DNA of 64,000 bases from NCBI RefSeq assembly GCF_040096055.1, contig NZ_JBBMFK010000009.1:62001-126000 (forward strand), written 5' to 3'. Shown here in pieces: positions 15,643-24,229 of the stretch; position 1 is the first letter of the stretch; each line of letters begins with the position of its first letter. The translations under genes were made by a program, and so were the position numbers. The notes beneath the pieces are model-generated. The model worked only from the letters and a program-made list of their open reading frames with translations, was not told where the DNA came from and searched no databases. The stretch is from Pseudoflavonifractor intestinihominis (lineage in GTDB: Bacteria; Bacillota; Clostridia; Oscillospirales; Oscillospiraceae).

Positions 15643-17502
15643 ATGAAGAAACGGATCATTTGCGCGCTGCTGGCCGCAGTCCTTGTGCTGGGCCTGGCCG
15701 CGCCCGCCTTTGCCGCCCAGGTCCAGGTCTCCCTGGAGGAGGCCGCCCAGGTCCTCGCCGCCCTGGACATCATGACCGGAGACGAGAACGGCGACCTCCA
15801 CCTGGACCAGCCCGTCACCCGGGCGGAATTCACCAAGCTGACTGTGGCTGCGTCCTCCTGGGCGAGCAGCGTGGGCCCTGCCGCCAGCATCTCCCCCTAC
15901 CCCGACGTGCCAAAGACCAGCTGGGCGGCCCCCTATATCCAGGTGGCCCAGGAGAAGGGCATGGTGCGGGGCTATCTGGACGGCACCTTCCGCCCCGACA
16001 GCCAGATCCAGCTGGTGGAGGGGGTGTCCATGGTGCTCTCCCTGCTGGGGTACACCAATGAGGACTTCTCCGGCGCCTGGGGCTCGGGCCAGATGGCTAT
16101 GTACCAGTCCCTGGAGCTGAACCGTGGGGTCACCGCCGGAAAGAACGACCCCATGACCCGTCAGGATGTCCTGTGGCTGTTCTACAACCTGCTCACCGCC
16201 CCCACCAAGACCGGTCAGGTGTACCTGACCACCCTGGGCCACAGCCTGACCGCCTCCGGCGAGATTGACCGGGTGGCTCTGGTCAACTCGGCCATGGAGG
16301 GCCCCCTGGTGGCCGAGGGGGACTGGCAGGCGTCCCTGCCCTTTGCCCTGACCACCGCCACGGTGTACCGGGACGGCAAGGCCGCTCAGCCCGCCGACAT
16401 CCAGACCCTGGACGTGGTGTACTACTCCAAGCCCATGCACACCGTCTGGGCCTGGTCGGGCAAGGCCACCGGCACCATCCAGCAGATCAATACCACATCC
16501 AACCCCACCGCCGTGACGGTAAACGGCCAGACCTATGCCGTTGAGACCGCCTCTGCGGCCTACGACCTGTCCGACCTGGGTACCTTCCGGGTGGGGGACA
16601 GCGTCACCCTGCTGCTGGGCCGCTCCGGCGGCGTGGCGGCAGTCCGCACGCCCGGTGAGAGCAGCGCCACGGTGTGCGGCGTGGTGACCGCCATCGGCAC
16701 CGCCTCCTACCAGGACGCCGGCGGCCACACCTACACCGCCGACACCATCACCCTCACCGCCACCGACGGCGGCACCTACCGCTACCGGTACGACAACGCG
16801 GACAAGACTTTTGACCCCGGCGATCTGGTCCAGGTCACCGGCGGTACCCAGGTCAGCAAGCTGTCCTCCGCCTCCCTCACTGGCAAGGTGAGCGCCGACG
16901 GGAATTCCATCGGCAGCTGCGCTCTGGCGGCCGACGCGGAGATCCTGGACACCTACGGCGACACCCAGACCCTGCGGGTCTACCCCAGCCGCCTGGCCGG
17001 GGTGGAACTGAGCGGCAATATGGTGCGCTGGTACTCCACCAACGCCCAGGGCCAGATCGACCGGCTGATCCTCAACGACGTCACCGGCGACCTCCACCAA
17101 TACGGCGTCCTCACCGACGTGACCGAGCAGTCCATGGGCATGCTCATCATGAGTAGCTATGTCTACGATATCGCCGGGGTACCCGGGGTGTATACCAGCC
17201 AGACCGCCATCTGGAACCTGGAGAAGGGGCCCTGCCAGGTGCGGACCGACGGCAAGACGGTGGAGCGGATCTACAACCTGACCGGCGTGGCGCTGACGGC
17301 AGTGGACGGCAGGACCGCCATGGCGGGCACCCGGACCTGGACCATCTCGGACAGCGTGGCGGTCTACGAGTACCGGGACGAGAACTACTACCGCTCCGAT
17401 CTGGGCCGGGTCACCGGCGGGGGCTACGACCTGACGGGCTGGTACGACAAGGACCAGACCCAGGGCGGATGTATCCGGGTCATTATCGCGGAGGCGGAAT
17501 AA
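15643..17502 (+). CDS. S-layer homology (SLH) domain surface protein
   Basis: Exported wall-associated protein. The signal peptide is clear (KRIICALLAAVLVLGLAAPA, cleaved near FAAQ). SLH-type repeats cover about residues 28-190 (PVTRAEFTKL, YPDVPKTSWAAPYIQVAQEKG with GYLDGTFRPDSQI). The remaining 420 residues are beta-rich, Thr/Val/Gly-rich repeats of unknown role. It starts 14 nt after the permease stop with AAAGGAG, so it belongs to the TetR operon. The operon may thus deal with surface stress, or the protein may extend the exporter to the cell surface; both are inference. Confidence 0.85.
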   Translation: MKKRIICALLAAVLVLGLAAPAFAAQVQVSLEEAAQVLAALDIMTGDENGDLHLDQPVTRAEFTKLTVAASSWASSVGPAASISPYPDVPKTSWAAPYIQVAQEKGMVRGYLDGTFRPDSQIQLVEGVSMVLSLLGYTNEDFSGAWGSGQMAMYQSLELNRGVTAGKNDPMTRQDVLWLFYNLLTAPTKTGQVYLTTLGHSLTASGEIDRVALVNSAMEGPLVAEGDWQASLPFALTTATVYRDGKAAQPADIQTLDVVYYSKPMHTVWAWSGKATGTIQQINTTSNPTAVTVNGQTYAVETASAAYDLSDLGTFRVGDSVTLLLGRSGGVAAVRTPGESSATVCGVVTAIGTASYQDAGGHTYTADTITLTATDGGTYRYRYDNADKTFDPGDLVQVTGGTQVSKLSSASLTGKVSADGNSIGSCALAADAEILDTYGDTQTLRVYPSRLAGVELSGNMVRWYSTNAQGQIDRLILNDVTGDLHQYGVLTDVTEQSMGMLIMSSYVYDIAGVPGVYTSQTAIWNLEKGPCQVRTDGKTVERIYNLTGVALTAVDGRTAMAGTRTWTISDSVAVYEYRDENYYRSDLGRVTGGGYDLTGWYDKDQTQGGCIRVIIAEAE

Positions 17503-17521
17503 CACGGAGATAACAGCAGAG

Positions 17522-17559
17522 CAGGAGCCCTGGACCGAGCGGTCCAGGGCTCCTGTTTT
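17522..17559 (+). terminator. Rho-independent terminator of the efflux operon
   Basis: A perfect 15-bp stem (17522-17536 with 17541-17555) is followed by four T. Confidence 0.88.
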
Positions 17560-17663
17560 GGTTGGGGCTGGAATGGAAGGTGACGCCGCACCCGAAAGGC
17601 GCACAAAAATGTCCCGCTCCATTGGGCGTTCTGACAAATCGAAAGGGCAGGCGGGAAGGTGCG

Positions 17664-17692
17664 TTGTCCTTTGGAGCGAGATGTGCTATACT
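17664..17692 (+). promoter_or_regulatory. Promoter of the DUF1846 gene
   Basis: TTGTCC (17664-17669) and TATACT (17687-17692) are 17 nt apart, with an extended -10 TG at 17684. The roughly 90-nt leader that follows contains a GC-rich self-complementary stretch (17760-17780). Confidence 0.7.
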
Positions 17693-17790
17693 AATTCAGT
17701 TATGTGTTCTCAACAGAAATGACACGTTTGATTTTAGATGTAACAGAGAGGATGGGAGGGCGCGGCGCAGCGGCGCGCCGGGCCGGGACG

Positions 17791-19275
17791 ATGAAGAAGA
17801 TCGGATTTGACAACAAGAAGTACCTGGAAATGCAGTCCGCCCACATCCGGGAGCGGATCAGCAAGTTCGGCAACAAGCTGTACCTGGAGTTCGGCGGCAA
17901 GCTCTTTGACGACTATCACGCCTCCCGGGTGCTGCCCGGCTTTGCGCCGGACAGCAAGATCCGGATGCTCAAGGAGCTGCGGGACTCCGCCGAGATCGTC
18001 ATCGCCATCTGCGCCAACGACATCGAGAAGAACAAGGTCCGGGGCGATCTGGGCATTACCTACGATGTGGACGTGCTCCGCCTCATCGACGCCTTCCGGG
18101 GCGAGGGGCTGATGGTGGGCAGCGTGGTGGTCACCCAGTACGCCGGCCAGGCCGCCGCGGACGCCTTCCGGGCCCGCCTGGAGAGCCTGGGCGTCAAGGT
18201 CTACCTCCACTACCCCATCGCCGGCTACCCCCACAACATCGGCCTCATCGTCAGTGACGACGGCTACGGCAAGAACGACTATATCGAGACCAGCCGTCCC
18301 CTGGTGGTGGTCACTGCCCCCGGCCCGGGCAGCGGCAAGATGGCCGTGTGCCTGAGCCAGCTCTACCACGAGTACAAGCGGGGCGTCAAGGCGGGGTACG
18401 CCAAGTTCGAGACCTTCCCCATCTGGAACCTGCCCCTCCAGCACCCGGTGAACCTGGCCTACGAGGCCGCCACCGCCGACCTGGGGGACGTGAACATGAT
18501 CGACCCCTTCCACCTGTCCGCCTACGGCGTGACCACCGTGAATTACAACCGGGACGTGGAGATCTTCCCCGTGCTGTCCGCCATGTTTGAGAAGATCACC
18601 GGTGCGTGCCCCTACAAGTCCCCCACCGACATGGGCGTGAATATGGCGGGCAACTGCATCGTGGACGACGAGGCCGTCCAGGAGGCCGCCTGTCAGGAGA
18701 TCGTCCGCCGGTACTACGCCGCCCTGTGCGACCGCAAGCAGAACCAGAACGGGGACGAGACGGTGTACAAGCTGGAGCTGCTCATGCAGCAGGCCAAGAT
18801 CAGCCCCGCCATCCGTCCCGTCATCGCCGCTGCCCTCCAGGTGGCCGAGGAGACCGGCAACCCCGCCGCCGCCATCGAGCTGCCCGACGGCCAGGTGGTC
18901 ACCGGCAAGACCACCGGCCTCATGGGCGCCTCCTCCGCCGCCCTGCTCAACGCCCTGAAGCAGCTGGCGGGCATTGAGCACGAGAAGCACCTCATCTCCC
19001 CCCAGGCCATCATGCCCATCCAGACTGTGAAGGTCAAGCACCTGGGCTCCACCAATCCCCGGCTCCACAGCGACGAGATCCTCATCGCCCTGGCCATCTC
19101 CGCCGCCGCCGACCCGCTGGCCGCCGCCGCGCTGGAGCAGCTCTCCGCCCTCCGGGGCTGTGACGCCCACTCCAGCGTCATCCTCTCCCCGGCGGACAGC
19201 GTGACCTACAGCAAGCTGGGCATGCACCTGACCTGCGAACCCCAGTACGAGACCAACAAGCTCTACCACCGGTAA
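17791..19275 (+). CDS. DUF1846 (UPF0371) family protein
   Basis: A member of a conserved family of about 500 residues whose biochemical role is not settled; structures show a Rossmann-like nucleotide-binding core. Family features seen here include KKIGFDNKKYLEMQSAHIRE at the start, LYLEFGGKLFDDYHASRVLP, a glycine-rich PGPGSGKMAVCLSQLYHEY and NLPLQHPVNLAYEAATADLG. ATG 17791 is chosen by family alignment; it has no good ribosome binding site, and the frame stays open to 17704. It is monocistronic, with its own promoter and terminator. Confidence 0.88.
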   Translation: MKKIGFDNKKYLEMQSAHIRERISKFGNKLYLEFGGKLFDDYHASRVLPGFAPDSKIRMLKELRDSAEIVIAICANDIEKNKVRGDLGITYDVDVLRLIDAFRGEGLMVGSVVVTQYAGQAAADAFRARLESLGVKVYLHYPIAGYPHNIGLIVSDDGYGKNDYIETSRPLVVVTAPGPGSGKMAVCLSQLYHEYKRGVKAGYAKFETFPIWNLPLQHPVNLAYEAATADLGDVNMIDPFHLSAYGVTTVNYNRDVEIFPVLSAMFEKITGACPYKSPTDMGVNMAGNCIVDDEAVQEAACQEIVRRYYAALCDRKQNQNGDETVYKLELLMQQAKISPAIRPVIAAALQVAEETGNPAAAIELPDGQVVTGKTTGLMGASSAALLNALKQLAGIEHEKHLISPQAIMPIQTVKVKHLGSTNPRLHSDEILIALAISAAADPLAAAALEQLSALRGCDAHSSVILSPADSVTYSKLGMHLTCEPQYETNKLYHR

Positions 19276-19285
19276 GAGGAAACAG

Positions 19286-19323
19286 ACCGCCCCTGTCACC
19301 GTGACGCTGACAGGGGCGGTTTT
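19286..19323. terminator. Bidirectional terminator
   Basis: A 13-bp stem (19286-19298 with 19308-19320) lies between the DUF1846 gene and the convergent ABC operon. Confidence 0.8.
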
Positions 19324-19328
19324 GCGTG

Positions 19329-19919
19329 TTACGGAATGACCCGAAGAGGCGGACCGTCCAGCACGATGACCCGGTCGGCCAGGTCCAGCACCTCCCGGTC
19401 GTGGCTGGCCAGCAGGACGGGGATACCCAGTGCCCGGATGCGGGAGAGGATGCGGCCGATCCGGGGCGGGTCCACGCCGTTGAAGGGCTCGTCTAACAGA
19501 TAGAGCTCCCCGCCCAGGGCCAGGGTGCGGGCCAGGGCCAGGCGGCGGCACATACCCCCCGAGAGGGCGGAGGGGAAGGACTTCTCCTCGCCGGTCAGCT
19601 CGGCCAGCTCCAGCCAGCGGCCCGCCTCCTGGCGGCGCCTGGGGGGCAGCACGTCGGTGATGTGCTCCTCCACGGTGCGCCAGGGCAGGAGCCGGTCCTC
19701 CTGGAAGAGAACGGCGATGTCCCGGGGCGCGGGGCCGTCCACGGTGCCCGATTCCCCGGACTGGAGCCCGGCAATGACCCGCATGAGGGTGGTCTTGCCG
19801 GAGCCGGAGGGGGCGGACAGGGCGGTGATGCCCTCCAGAGGCAGGGCAAGGGAGAAGTGGTCCAGCACCGTCTTGTCCCCGAAGCGGACGGTGGCGCCGG
19901 TGATGCGCAGCTCCTTCAT
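19329..19919 (-). CDS. NitT/TauT-type ABC transporter ATP-binding protein
   Basis: ATPase of an importer for a small organic or oxyanion substrate. Walker A APSGSGKTTLMRVIAGL, Q-loop VLFQEDRLLPW, signature LSGGMCRRL, Walker B ELYLLDEPFNGVD and H-loop ASHD are present. FQEDRLLPW is typical of the SsuB/TauB/ThiZ group. At 196 residues it is shorter than usual (about 240-260), ending soon after the H-loop. The start overlaps the permease stop as ATGA. Confidence 0.88.
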   Translation of the reverse strand: MKELRITGATVRFGDKTVLDHFSLALPLEGITALSAPSGSGKTTLMRVIAGLQSGESGTVDGPAPRDIAVLFQEDRLLPWRTVEEHITDVLPPRRRQEAGRWLELAELTGEEKSFPSALSGGMCRRLALARTLALGGELYLLDEPFNGVDPPRIGRILSRIRALGIPVLLASHDREVLDLADRVIVLDGPPLRVIP

Positions 19920-20782
19920 GCGCCCCGCCCCCTCTCCATGCGGCGTAACAGGGTTCCGAACATTTTGTCCAGCAGGAAGCTGAGGGCCAGCACGGTGATG
20001 GTCCAGGCGAAAAGGGAGGGAGTCTCCAGGTAGAGCTTGGAGTAGTACACCTGGGAGCCGATGGCCAGCTTGGGCACGCAGAGGACCTCGGCGGCCACCC
20101 CCGCCTTCCAGGCCAGACCCAGGGCGGTGGAGCAGCCGCTGGCAAAGTAGGGCAGCACCGAGGGCAGGTACACCAGCCGCAGGGTCTTCCACCGGCCGAA
20201 GCGCCAGGTCCTGGCCCCCTCCAGCAGGAGGGGGTCGGTCTGGGTGATGCCCTTGAACACGTTGCCCCACACCACCGGCAGCACCATCAGCCCGGCGCAC
20301 ACGGCGGGCACCAGCCCGGTGGTCACCCACAGCAGGAGCAGGATGATGAAGGAGGCCACCGGCGTGGCCCGGATGACCCCAACGGCGGGGGAGAGCAGCA
20401 GCCGTGCCGGGCGGAAGGCGGCGCAGGCGGCGGCCAGCAGGCCCCCCAGCACCGCCCCACCCAGGAAGCCGGAGAAGATGCGTGCCAGGGACAGCGCCGC
20501 GCTCTGCCACAGCAGGGGCGTGATCGCCAGCTCCACCAGGGTGTGCAGAACCAGCACCGGCCCGGGCAGCAGGAGGGCCTTGCCCTCTATGATGGCCTCG
20601 GCCAGGGCGGCGCCGTCTCCGGACAGCCAGGCGGCGGCGATGGCCTTCCGGCCCACCCACATAGCGGCAAGCTGCCATACCCCCAGCCAGAAGGCCGGGG
20701 GTATGACAGCCCGCAGGATGTCCCGGCCCAGAGAGCGGCCGGGCGTTTTTTGATTGTCAGGGGATGTAATAGAACGCGTCAT
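19916..20782 (-). CDS. NitT/TauT-type ABC transporter permease
   Basis: A permease with about six helices of the SsuC/TauC/ThiX group; the coupling-loop region reads FKGITQTDPLLLEGARTWRF. Its start ATG 20782 lies inside the end of the binding-protein gene (26-nt overlap), with GGAGG about 10 nt upstream, so the genes are translationally linked. The substrate is not evident. Confidence 0.88.
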   Translation of the reverse strand: MTRSITSPDNQKTPGRSLGRDILRAVIPPAFWLGVWQLAAMWVGRKAIAAAWLSGDGAALAEAIIEGKALLLPGPVLVLHTLVELAITPLLWQSAALSLARIFSGFLGGAVLGGLLAAACAAFRPARLLLSPAVGVIRATPVASFIILLLLWVTTGLVPAVCAGLMVLPVVWGNVFKGITQTDPLLLEGARTWRFGRWKTLRLVYLPSVLPYFASGCSTALGLAWKAGVAAEVLCVPKLAIGSQVYYSKLYLETPSLFAWTITVLALSFLLDKMFGTLLRRMERGRGA

Positions 20783-21842
20783 CGGGGATGTACCCTCCGA
20801 TCGAGGTGGGATCGGCCTGCCACAGCACGTCGAAGTAGCCCTGGATGCCCTCCATCATATCCTTGCCGGTGATGCACACCATGTTGGCCTGGGGGATGGC
20901 GGCCTTGGCGATGGCGGCCTTGGGGGTGATGCCGTACTGGGTGATGAGCTCGGCGGCGGCGTCCGGGTTGCTGGTCACGTAGTCGATGGAGGCGGCGTAC
21001 TCCTCCAGGAAGGTGTTCAGCAGGTCGGGGTTCTCCTCGGCCCAGTCGGCCTGGACCACCAGGCAGCCCATGGTGAGCACGCTGTTGTCGGTGGTCACCT
21101 TGTCCCACTCCTCGGTCAGGTCCAGGGCCTGGCGGACATTCTCGCCCTGCATCAGTACGCTGGTGGCGGCGGGCACGGGCAGCATGCACAGGCTCATGGA
21201 GCCGTCCACCATGCCGGTGGTGATCTCCTCGCTGGGGACCCACTCAATGGTCACGTCCTCGCCGGGGGTGAGGCCGTTCTGCTCCAGCAGGTAGTTGAGC
21301 ACGTACTCCGGGTTGGAACCCTTGGTGTTGGCGGGGGCATAGATGGTCTTGCCCGCCAGGTCGGCCATGGACTGGACGCTCTCGCCGTTCTCCAGGATGT
21401 AGAGCACGCCCAGGGTGTTGAGGGCCACCATCTTGATGCCCGCGTTCTTGTTGTAGATGGTGGCGGCCAGGTTGGTGGAGATGGCGGCGATGGTCAGGTC
21501 GCCGTTGATGATCTTGCCGCTGATCTCGTCGGGGCTGGCGGCGATGGTCACGTCATAGTCCAGGGCGGTGGTGCCGGCGTCGTTGTCGGCCAGGAGCTTG
21601 GCCGCGCCCATGCCGGTGGGGCCGCTGAGAACGGCCAGGGACACCTGGGGACGCTCAGTGGTCTGGCTGGGGCTGGGGGTCACCTCAGGAGAGGGGGAGG
21701 GGGTGACCTCCACGGTCTCAGAGGGCGAGGGGGAGACGGAAGGGGAGGGAGAGCCGGAGGCCTGGGTGTTCTGAGGCCCACAGCCCGCCAGGGCCAGCAC
21801 AAGGGCCAGCGCCAGAGTCAGTGCGAGACATTTCTTCTTCAT
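20757..21842 (-). CDS. ABC transporter substrate-binding lipoprotein, NitT/TauT type
   Basis: Extracellular receptor of the importer. The signal peptide ends in lipobox LAGC (Cys about residue 21). A Pro/Ser/Thr tether (about 28-62, with repeated SPSPS) leads to a periplasmic-binding fold of the NMT1/SsuA type (LAVLSGPTGMGAAKLLADND, KTIYAPANTKGSNPEYVL). Such proteins bind nitrate, sulfonates, thiamine precursors or riboflavin-like ligands. Nothing seen decides among these. It lies second in the operon, 34 nt after the Crp/Fnr gene. Confidence 0.87.
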   Translation of the reverse strand: MKKKCLALTLALALVLALAGCGPQNTQASGSPSPSVSPSPSETVEVTPSPSPEVTPSPSQTTERPQVSLAVLSGPTGMGAAKLLADNDAGTTALDYDVTIAASPDEISGKIINGDLTIAAISTNLAATIYNKNAGIKMVALNTLGVLYILENGESVQSMADLAGKTIYAPANTKGSNPEYVLNYLLEQNGLTPGEDVTIEWVPSEEITTGMVDGSMSLCMLPVPAATSVLMQGENVRQALDLTEEWDKVTTDNSVLTMGCLVVQADWAEENPDLLNTFLEEYAASIDYVTSNPDAAAELITQYGITPKAAIAKAAIPQANMVCITGKDMMEGIQGYFDVLWQADPTSIGGYIPDDAFYYIP

Positions 21843-21876
21843 GGGGCATATCCTTTCTCATTGAAATAATGATGGT

Positions 21877-22539
21877 TCACGGCATGGGTTCCAGCAGCTC
21901 CGGCGCCGGCACCCGGATGGCCCGGCCTTCCCGCTGGATGGCGCCCCGGTCCTCCAGGGCGTCCAGGGCCCGGTACAGGGAGGCCCGGCTCACGTTGAGC
22001 CGCCCGGCCAGTCCGGTGAGGGAGCAGTCCAGAGGCACCACGCCGTCCCGAACTCTGGCGCGGAGAAAGCGGGTGAGCCGCTCCTCGGCGGTACCGGCGA
22101 CGAGGCTGTCGATCTTCTGCTCCAGAAAGCGGATGCGGCCGGACAGGTAGCGGATGTACTGCCGGGCCAGGGTGGGGGAGGCGGCCATCAGCTCCTCCAC
22201 CAGCTCCTGGGGCAGAAGCAGCATGCGGCAGGGGGAGCGGGCGGTGAGCTGGGCGGCGTAGTCCGTGCGGTCGTTGAAGAGGGCGGCGGCGCCGAACAGG
22301 TCCCCAGGCCCCAGTACGCTGACGATCAGCTCCCCCTTGCGCACCTCCACCTTGCCGGAGAGCACCGCTCCCAGGCTGCGGGAAAAGGCGTGGGGGGTGT
22401 AGATGGTCTCCCCACGGGCTGCCTCCGCCAGGGTGGACCGCCGGTCGGCAGCCGCCCGGAGGGCCAGGGTCTCAGGCAGTCCCTGGAAGAGCGGCGTGCG
22501 GGCCAGCAGAGCCAGATCTGACCGCTCCAGCTCCGCCAT
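21877..22539 (-). CDS. Crp/Fnr-family transcriptional regulator
   Basis: A cyclic-nucleotide-fold sensor domain (about 10-130: VLSGKVEVRKGELIVSVLGP, GDLFGAA) is joined to a C-terminal winged helix (LAGRLNVSRASLYRALDALE). No N-terminal Cys cluster is present, so an Fnr iron-sulfur sensor is unlikely. ATG 22539 (MAELER) has GGAGGTGG just upstream and is preferred over 22566. It leads the ABC importer operon, and a 24-nt palindrome at its transcription start suggests autoregulation. The ligand may relate to the imported substrate. Confidence 0.88.
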   Translation of the reverse strand: MAELERSDLALLARTPLFQGLPETLALRAAADRRSTLAEAARGETIYTPHAFSRSLGAVLSGKVEVRKGELIVSVLGPGDLFGAAALFNDRTDYAAQLTARSPCRMLLLPQELVEELMAASPTLARQYIRYLSGRIRFLEQKIDSLVAGTAEERLTRFLRARVRDGVVPLDCSLTGLAGRLNVSRASLYRALDALEDRGAIQREGRAIRVPAPELLEPMP

Positions 22540-22554
22540 AGATGCCACCTCCAA

Positions 22555-22609
22555 AAACTGTCTCATCTGATACAGTTTTCAGAATACCGTGTTTTGCTGG
22601 AAAAGTCAA
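22555..22609 (-). promoter_or_regulatory. Promoter and palindromic operator of the Crp/Fnr-ABC operon
   Basis: On the minus strand TTGACT (22609-22604) and TATTCT (22586-22581) are 17 nt apart. From 22555 to 22578 lies a 24-nt palindrome with arms AAACTGT and ACAGTTT, an inner TCA/TGA and one mismatched pair. It covers the expected start site, a repressing position. Confidence 0.75.
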
Positions 22610-22673
22610 GCATCTTTCGGCGCGGAAGGGGGACGGGATGCATAGAATGGGGCAGAGAATGGAGGTAATGCAG

Positions 22674-22949
22674 ATGGCAGAATGCAGATGCCGGGCCCGG
22701 CAGGGCGGCCAGGGGCGGTCCGCAGCCCGGCCCGTGAGCTCCTGGGAAGACCTGGAGAAGATGCCCATGAACCGTTACATCAACCCCAACACCGTCTTTG
22801 TCCGCCCCCAGGGGAGCTGTCGGGACGGCGAGGCAGAGCGGGCGCTGCTGGAACAGCTGGTGGAGCAGTCGGTGCGCCAGAACCAGTCGCTGGTGGACCT
22901 GCTGGGGGCGGTCAACGCCCTGACGGCGGCGCTGCTGGCCAAGCTGTGA
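22674..22949 (+). CDS. Small protein of unknown function (91 residues)
   Basis: ATG 22674 has GGAGG 8 nt upstream. The N-terminal part is Cys/Arg/Gly-rich (MAECRCRARQGGQGRS). After SSWEDLEKMPMNRYINPNTV comes a helical, probably coiled-coil C-terminus (EAERALLEQLVEQSVRQNQS onward). It lies divergently from the Crp/Fnr regulator. I recognise no family. The evidence that it is expressed is only the ribosome binding site and the ordered composition. Confidence 0.5.
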   Translation: MAECRCRARQGGQGRSAARPVSSWEDLEKMPMNRYINPNTVFVRPQGSCRDGEAERALLEQLVEQSVRQNQSLVDLLGAVNALTAALLAKL

Positions 22950-22996
22950 CAGCCGGGGCGGAAGATTAAAATAATATAAAGTTCAACAACTTTTTC

Positions 22997-23025
22997 TTGC
23001 CCCCGCCCGTCTTATCCAGTATAAT
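22997..23025 (+). promoter_or_regulatory. Promoter of the LCP-family gene
   Basis: TTGCCC (22997-23002) and TATAAT (23020-23025) are 17 nt apart. Confidence 0.65.
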
Positions 23026-23072
23026 ACCATTTGTTGACATAACGCGAAAGAAAGCGGGCGTGATCATACCCC

Positions 23073-24182
23073 ATGGCAGGAGTACGGAAGAAAAGGAAGA
23101 AACGACGGCGGGGCTCACCGCTGGGCAGGGCGCTGCGGATGTTTTACGCCGCAGTGGTGGCACTCTCCGCGGTGATCGTGACCACCTACGCGCTGTTTCA
23201 GTTTTTGGTCCCCGCGCCCACAGTGGAGACCCCTCCGGCGCCCACCGGTGATGTGACGGCGGAAAACCCCACCGACAACCCGGACACACCGGATATTGAC
23301 GAGAGCACGGTCACGCCCAGCCAGCAGACACTGGAGCGGAAGGATCAGTTCTACACCTTCCTCCTGGCCGCCAGCGACCAGGTCAGCGGCAACTCGGACA
23401 CCATCATGGTGGCGTCCTACGACGTGCCCAACCAGAAGGTGGCCCTGGTGTCCATCCCCCGTGATACCCTGGTCAACGGCAAGTACGGCAGCCACAAATA
23501 CTACAAGATCAACTCCGCCTACTCCTACGGCGGCATTGACGAGCTGCGGGCCGTGGTGGCCGACATGCTGGGCATCCCCATCGACTTCTACGTGACCGTG
23601 GACCTGAAGGCCTTTGTGGAGGTAGTGGACGCGGTGGGCGGCGTGGACTTCTATGTCCCTGTGGACATGAACTACGACGCGGACGACCAGAATCTCCACA
23701 TCCACTACGACAAGGGCATGCACTACGACCTCACCGGCCAGCAGGTGCTGGAGATCGCACGCTGCCGGAAAAACTCCGACGGACCGGGTACCTATCCCAA
23801 CAATGTCTACGACGTGTACGCCGGCAGCGGCACCAACCGGGAGCAGACCCAGCGGGAGCTGATGGTGGCCATCGCCCGGAAGCTGATCTCCTGGAACAGC
23901 ATCCCCAAGATCACCCAGTTCACAGAGATCGTGGGGCAGAACGTAAAGACCAACATGTCGGCCAGCGACCTGGCCTTCTTCGCCACCCGGGGCATCTATG
24001 TGGACCTGGACAGCAGCGTCACCACCACCGTGTTCCCCGGCAACGGCGAGGTGAGCTACAAGGGCTGGAGCTGGTGCTGGCAGTACTACCCCGAGGAGTG
24101 CCTGGAGATCATCAATAACTATCTCAACCCCTACACCACTGACATCACTATGGACATGACCAACATGTTCCAGGTCAAGTGA
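23073..24182 (+). CDS. LytR-CpsA-Psr (LCP) family cell-wall ligase
   Basis: LCP proteins attach teichoic acids or polysaccharides from undecaprenyl-pyrophosphate carriers to peptidoglycan outside the membrane. A very basic N-terminus (RKKRKKRRR) and one transmembrane helix (about 22-46) precede a Pro/Thr linker and the LCP domain. Motifs include NSDTIMVASYDVPNQKVALV, SIPRDTLV with its lipid-phosphate-binding Arg, KINSAYSYGG, and LTGQQVLEIARCRKNSD. ATG 23073 lacks an obvious ribosome binding site. Own promoter and bidirectional terminator make it monocistronic. Confidence 0.92.
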   Translation: MAGVRKKRKKRRRGSPLGRALRMFYAAVVALSAVIVTTYALFQFLVPAPTVETPPAPTGDVTAENPTDNPDTPDIDESTVTPSQQTLERKDQFYTFLLAASDQVSGNSDTIMVASYDVPNQKVALVSIPRDTLVNGKYGSHKYYKINSAYSYGGIDELRAVVADMLGIPIDFYVTVDLKAFVEVVDAVGGVDFYVPVDMNYDADDQNLHIHYDKGMHYDLTGQQVLEIARCRKNSDGPGTYPNNVYDVYAGSGTNREQTQRELMVAIARKLISWNSIPKITQFTEIVGQNVKTNMSASDLAFFATRGIYVDLDSSVTTTVFPGNGEVSYKGWSWCWQYYPEECLEIINNYLNPYTTDITMDMTNMFQVK

Positions 24183-24186
24183 CAGA

Positions 24187-24220
24187 AAAAGCGCGTCTGC
24201 CCTGCGGCAGACGCGCTTTT
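24187..24220. terminator. Bidirectional terminator between the LCP gene and ribF
   Basis: A perfect 15-bp stem (24187-24201 with 24206-24220) has A-rich and T-rich ends. It probably also ends the long rimP-ribF operon. Confidence 0.88.
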
Positions 24221-24229
24221 CGTATGTTC

